A stretch of 64,000 bases of DNA from Paraburkholderia ginsengiterrae (GTDB lineage Bacteria; Pseudomonadota; Gammaproteobacteria; Burkholderiales; Burkholderiaceae). Of this stretch, positions 61,191 to 64,000 are shown piece by piece. Under the pieces are notes generated by a model. It had not been told where the DNA came from, made no database searches, and saw nothing but the letters and a program-made list of their open reading frames with translations. How positions within the stretch are numbered: position 1 is the first letter of the stretch; each line of letters begins with the position of its first letter. Where the stretch lies: NCBI RefSeq assembly GCF_001645125.1, contig NZ_LXKA01000338.1:215939-279938 (forward strand), in the 5' to 3' direction. Both the position numbers and the translations under genes were made by a program.

Positions 61191-61222
61191 TGTGGGTTTA
61201 TTACGGATAGGTTGTGTTGAAG

Positions 61223-61255
61223 TGCCCACTGTGCATTCGAAAAGCGCAGTGGGCA
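61223..61255. terminator. Candidate bidirectional hairpin between VOC and LuxR genes
   Basis: TGCCCACTG (61223-61231) pairs perfectly with CAGTGGGCA (61247-61255), and the stem extends inward by three more pairs. It lies between two convergent genes. No long T-run is present. Confidence 0.5.
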
Positions 61256-61268
61256 TGATGCTTCCGTT

Positions 61269-62453
61269 CTAGCCGAGCGGCACCACGCTGCCCAGCAGAA
61301 TCCGCACGAGCGTGGCCTGGCGCGTCACGCCGGTCTTCGAGAAGATTGCCCGCAGATGGGCACGCGCGGTGTTCTTGCTGATCCCCAGTTCGTCCGCCGC
61401 CTCCTCCAGCGTCAAGCCATTGGTCAGCAGCAAAGCGAGCGAGGTCTCCGCCGGCGTGAGATCGAACAGCTTGCGCACGATCTCCTGCGAGCCCTGCGAC
61501 TTGCGGTCCGGATCGCGCAGGAACAGCACCGTGGCCGGGCGGCGCTTGTTGTCCTCCGACCAGTCCGAGAGCGGAATGGTGCGCACCAGCACGCCGAGTT
61601 TCGGCTCGTCGCCGCCGCGCGTGATCGGCATGGCTTCGACGATCGGCGCAGCGGTGCCGAAGTGCCCCATCAGCGCGTGGCGCACGAGGCGTTGCAGATT
61701 GCGGTTCTCCTGCGCGTCGGTGGCTTCGACGTGGCCGTGCGCGATACGCAGCCCGTTGCCCTCAGCGAGGATTTCGTCGGCCACGTTGTTGGTGCGCATG
61801 ATCGCTCCGCTTTCGTCGAGCGTGACCGTGCCCACCAGCATCCGGTCGATCGCGCTCGCATACAGCGTGCGCTCCGATTCGACGATATCGAGCCGCGAGT
61901 GCAGTTCGACCGCGCGCCGCAAATGCGGCAGCAGCACCGCGCAAAACGCCTTGTCGCGCGCCGAAAAATGCGTCGCGTTGTGGCTGCGGCACACACGAAA
62001 GCGGCATTCCACGCCGGATTCCGTGCGCAGATCCGCGCCCATGATGTAGCGCACATCCGCGGGCTTCAGGAACTGCTTGTACAGCTCGCTGGTCAGCCAG
62101 CCGGTGTCGCCGAACACTTCGTCCACCGTCACCACCCGGTCGGCTGGCAGGCCGACGAACGGATCGAGCGAATAGTAGTAGTTGTTGTACGACGCTTCGC
62201 CCGGCGGCAAGCCTGAGCCCATTTCCGACGCATGCACCATCAAGCCGCGCCGGTCGCTCGACGGTGAACGCAGAATCAGCGTAGCGTAGTTCGCGCCGAG
62301 CGAAGTGCGGATCAGCTCGAGCGCACTGGCCCACGGCGTGGTTTCAAGCGGGCCCTGATAAATCCGCGTCGCGAGTTCGCTGAACTGCGCAACGCTCATG
62401 TCCGCGAGATCGCTCGCGGCCTGGCCCTCTTCGGGGGCCCATTTTGTCTCCAT
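61269..62453 (-). CDS. LuxR-type HTH regulator, candidate steroid regulator (TeiR-sized)
   Basis: A 394-residue regulator with an N-terminal sensory half (about 1-190, GAF/PAS-like), a PAS-like middle (VGTVTLDESGAIMRTNNVADEILAEG) and a C-terminal LuxR helix-turn-helix (LTPAETSLALLLTNGLTLEEAADELGISKNTARAHLRAIFSKTG). It has no acyl-HSL pocket signature. The size and layout resemble TeiR, the testosterone-responsive activator of Comamonas testosteroni, as I recall it. It sits at the head of the steroid cluster, next to operator site H. The start at 62453 has GGAG upstream. Direct control of steroid genes is inferred. Confidence 0.85.
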   Translation of the reverse strand: METKWAPEEGQAASDLADMSVAQFSELATRIYQGPLETTPWASALELIRTSLGANYATLILRSPSSDRRGLMVHASEMGSGLPPGEASYNNYYYSLDPFVGLPADRVVTVDEVFGDTGWLTSELYKQFLKPADVRYIMGADLRTESGVECRFRVCRSHNATHFSARDKAFCAVLLPHLRRAVELHSRLDIVESERTLYASAIDRMLVGTVTLDESGAIMRTNNVADEILAEGNGLRIAHGHVEATDAQENRNLQRLVRHALMGHFGTAAPIVEAMPITRGGDEPKLGVLVRTIPLSDWSEDNKRRPATVLFLRDPDRKSQGSQEIVRKLFDLTPAETSLALLLTNGLTLEEAADELGISKNTARAHLRAIFSKTGVTRQATLVRILLGSVVPLG

Positions 62454-62574
62454 CAACACGCTCCGTCCTCCATGCGACTTGGCATCGCGACGCCAAGCTT
62501 AAGGGGTGGCCTTTCCGCTGGCATCAGTGGAAGTACTTAGCTGGCAAAAGTTTCGCTGTGCGTGCGAATGAACT

Positions 62575-62593
62575 CTCGTCCAATCGGACGATG
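62575..62593 (+). promoter_or_regulatory. Conserved steroid-cluster operator, site H (upstream of esterase)
   Basis: CTCGTCC-AATCG-GACGATG matches 13 of 14 fixed positions and is the most symmetric copy (TCGTCC-AATC-GGACGA is a perfect dyad). It is 143 bases before the esterase ATG and 121 bases before the divergent LuxR gene, so autoregulation is possible. Confidence 0.65.
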
Positions 62594-62736
62594 CTTCAGG
62601 CAAGGTGCCGCGCTTCAATGCACTGACTGCTGGCACGCACAGCCATTTGCTCGCGAAATAGCGCACAGGCGTGCTTATTTCGTGTGCTTATTCCGTGTAT
62701 AGCCGCGCTCTTATTAAAGAATTCTCAGGAGACCCG

Positions 62737-63705
62737 ATGGCGCTCGATCCCCAGGTGCAAACCATGCTCGCCTCGTTCGCCGGCATGCCCGCCCTCGACT
62801 TCACGCAACTCACCGTGCCCGCTTACCGCGCGACAATTGGCGCTGGAAGTGCTTTCGCTCCCGGCGACACGATCGCCGCGGAAAATGATCTGCTGATTCC
62901 GACCGCGAACGGCTCGATTGGAGCGCGTGTCTATCGGCCTGTGATCCAGGGTGGCGACAGCCAGACGCTGCTGCCGCTCACGGTGTTCTTTCACGGCGGC
63001 GGGTTCGTGGCCTGCGGACTCGATACGCACGCAAATCTGTGCCGCTCGCTGGCGCAGCGTGCGCAAACCGTGGTGCTCTCGGTGGATTACCGGCTCGCGC
63101 CCGAGGCGCACTTTCCGGCTGCCGCAAACGACGCGCTCGACGCGGTGCGCTGGGCCGCAGCCAATTCCGCCGACCTGCGGGTGCGGCCGGGCGCGCTCGC
63201 CGTGGCCGGCGACAGCGCGGGCGGCAATCTCGCGGCCGTGGCCGCCCAACAGTTGCGTGATAGCGGCGTAAATATCGCGCACCAGGTGCTGTTCTATCCG
63301 GTGCTGGACTGCGCAACCGAGCATCCGTCATACGAATTGCTGGGCGAAGGCTATTTCCTGACTGCTGAGCAGATGCGCTGGTTCAAGGATCAGTACTTCG
63401 GCCCCGCTGCCAAAGCCGCCGATCGCGCCGATCCGCTGGCCAGCCCGCTCGCCGCCGGCGATCTGAGCGGCGTGGCGAGCGCCACCATCATCAGCGCCGA
63501 ATACGACCCGCTGCGCGACGAGGCCGAGCACTACGCCGCACGGCTCTCGCAAGCCGGCGTACTGACGACCCATGTGCGCTGGCCGGGCCAGATCCATGGT
63601 TTCGCCAGCCTGCTCGGTGTAGTCGACGCCGCCGACCACGTACTCACGACCGCAGCGCGTGCCTTGCATCAGGCGCTGCATGTCGAATCTTTCGTACTCC
63701 GTTAA
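62737..63705 (+). CDS. Alpha/beta hydrolase, HSL-family esterase
   Basis: A 322-residue hormone-sensitive-lipase-type esterase. It has the oxyanion motif FHGGGFVACG, the nucleophile in VAGDSAGGNLAA, the acid region SAEYDPLRDEAEHYAARL and the His in GQIHGFASLL. AGGAG lies 7 bases before the ATG at 62737, and the longer frame to 62671 lacks a site. Hydrolysis of steroid esters before entry to the pathway would suit its location and the operator upstream; that is inference. Confidence 0.88.
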   Translation: MALDPQVQTMLASFAGMPALDFTQLTVPAYRATIGAGSAFAPGDTIAAENDLLIPTANGSIGARVYRPVIQGGDSQTLLPLTVFFHGGGFVACGLDTHANLCRSLAQRAQTVVLSVDYRLAPEAHFPAAANDALDAVRWAAANSADLRVRPGALAVAGDSAGGNLAAVAAQQLRDSGVNIAHQVLFYPVLDCATEHPSYELLGEGYFLTAEQMRWFKDQYFGPAAKAADRADPLASPLAAGDLSGVASATIISAEYDPLRDEAEHYAARLSQAGVLTTHVRWPGQIHGFASLLGVVDAADHVLTTAARALHQALHVESFVLR

Positions 63706-63716
63706 ACCGACCTGAC

Positions 63717-64000
63717 ATGACTGCATCGATCCCCCTCGCGGCCCAAGAGCCCATCGCGACACCCACATTCGACCCCCCCGCAGCATTCCACGCCCCGCAC
63801 GAACCAATTGCCGTCCCGCTGAACGCCAAGCCCGCGCGCCCCCCGCACCACGACCAAATCCGCGCCATTCTGCTGCCCCGCACCGGCACCGCCCTCATGG
63901 CGCGCCGCGCTCGTCCGCCCCTGCGCGCCCCCGCTCGGCACTGCTTCGGTGCACCGTCGATCACGTTCCCCGCCACTCCCACGTGGCCGCCCCCCGGGCC
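63717..64000 (+). CDS. Unidentified open frame running off the window
   Basis: An ATG at 63717, 11 bases after the esterase stop, opens a frame that stays open to the end of the window (94 residues). The product is Pro/Ala/Arg-rich with no motif I recognise, and no good ribosome site precedes it. Base composition is C-rich compared with its neighbours. It may be the N-terminus of a real gene or a chance frame. Confidence 0.25.
   Translation, partial: MTASIPLAAQEPIATPTFDPPAAFHAPHEPIAVPLNAKPARPPHHDQIRAILLPRTGTALMARRARPPLRAPARHCFGAPSITFPATPTWPPPG

Overview
The window is high-GC, densely coded DNA that reads like Burkholderiaceae sensu lato, most likely Paraburkholderia. This is inferred from the protein families, the codon bias and the dispersed palindromic repeats; no marker gene is present. 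Its core is an almost complete gene set for aerobic (9,10-seco pathway) degradation of the steroid nucleus, spread over about 52 kb (11.5-63.7 kb) and interrupted by a polyol/sugar uptake operon.

Layout. 0-4.3 kb: a GntR/FCD regulator (cut by the window edge), an MHS-family symporter, and an oxalate/formate-type (OFA) antiporter with its 41-residue small subunit. 4.3-8.1 kb: a trimeric autotransporter adhesin with an AT-rich upstream region. 8.6-11.5 kb: a DUF3830 protein, an AraC regulator and a LuxR solo that keeps the acyl-homoserine-lactone pocket residues. 11.6-15.4 kb: PaaY-like hexapeptide protein, ketosteroid isomerase, SDR, HsaD-type C-C hydrolase (minus strand) and a divergent SDR. 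15.5-21.4 kb: DUF1302 and DUF1329 envelope proteins, then hsaE-hsaG-hsaF. 21.5-30 kb: dhaK, dhaL, a six-gene ABC importer and a LacI regulator, not related to steroids. 30.3-60.5 kb (all minus strand): KshA, RND exporter-like protein, YCF48 protein, then the C/D-ring genes (thiolases, ipdF, FadE30, other acyl-CoA dehydrogenases, fadA6, echA20, ipdC, ipdB, ipdA), hsaC, fadD3, kshB, hydroxysteroid dehydrogenase, a 5-alpha Delta4-dehydrogenase, hsaB, kstD, hsaA and a luciferase-like oxidoreductase. 60.8-64 kb: VOC protein, a TeiR-sized LuxR regulator, an HSL-family esterase and an unidentified partial frame.

How the parts work together. A-ring oxidation (3beta/17beta-HSD, KSI, TesI-like and KstD dehydrogenases) and 9-alpha-hydroxylation (KshA/KshB) open ring B. 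HsaA/HsaB, HsaC and HsaD hydroxylate and cleave ring A, and HsaE/F/G turn the C5 fragment into pyruvate and acetyl-CoA plus propionyl-CoA-level products. FadD3 activates the remaining indanedione propionate (HIP), and FadE30, IpdF, EchA20, IpdC, IpdAB, FadA6 and the other acyl-CoA dehydrogenases break rings C and D. DUF1302, DUF1329, RND and YCF48 proteins look like a trans-envelope route for hydrophobic substrate. No sterol side-chain or Mce genes are present, so androstane-type compounds are the expected substrates.

The most interesting observation is a repeated cis element, CTAGTCC-N5-GACGATG (dyad core TMGTC-N6-GACGA). It occurs seven times, plus one weaker copy, always in front of steroid transcription units and nearly always in the same orientation. 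No KstR-like TetR gene is in the window, so the LuxR-type gene at 61.3-62.5 kb is the leading candidate for its binding protein.
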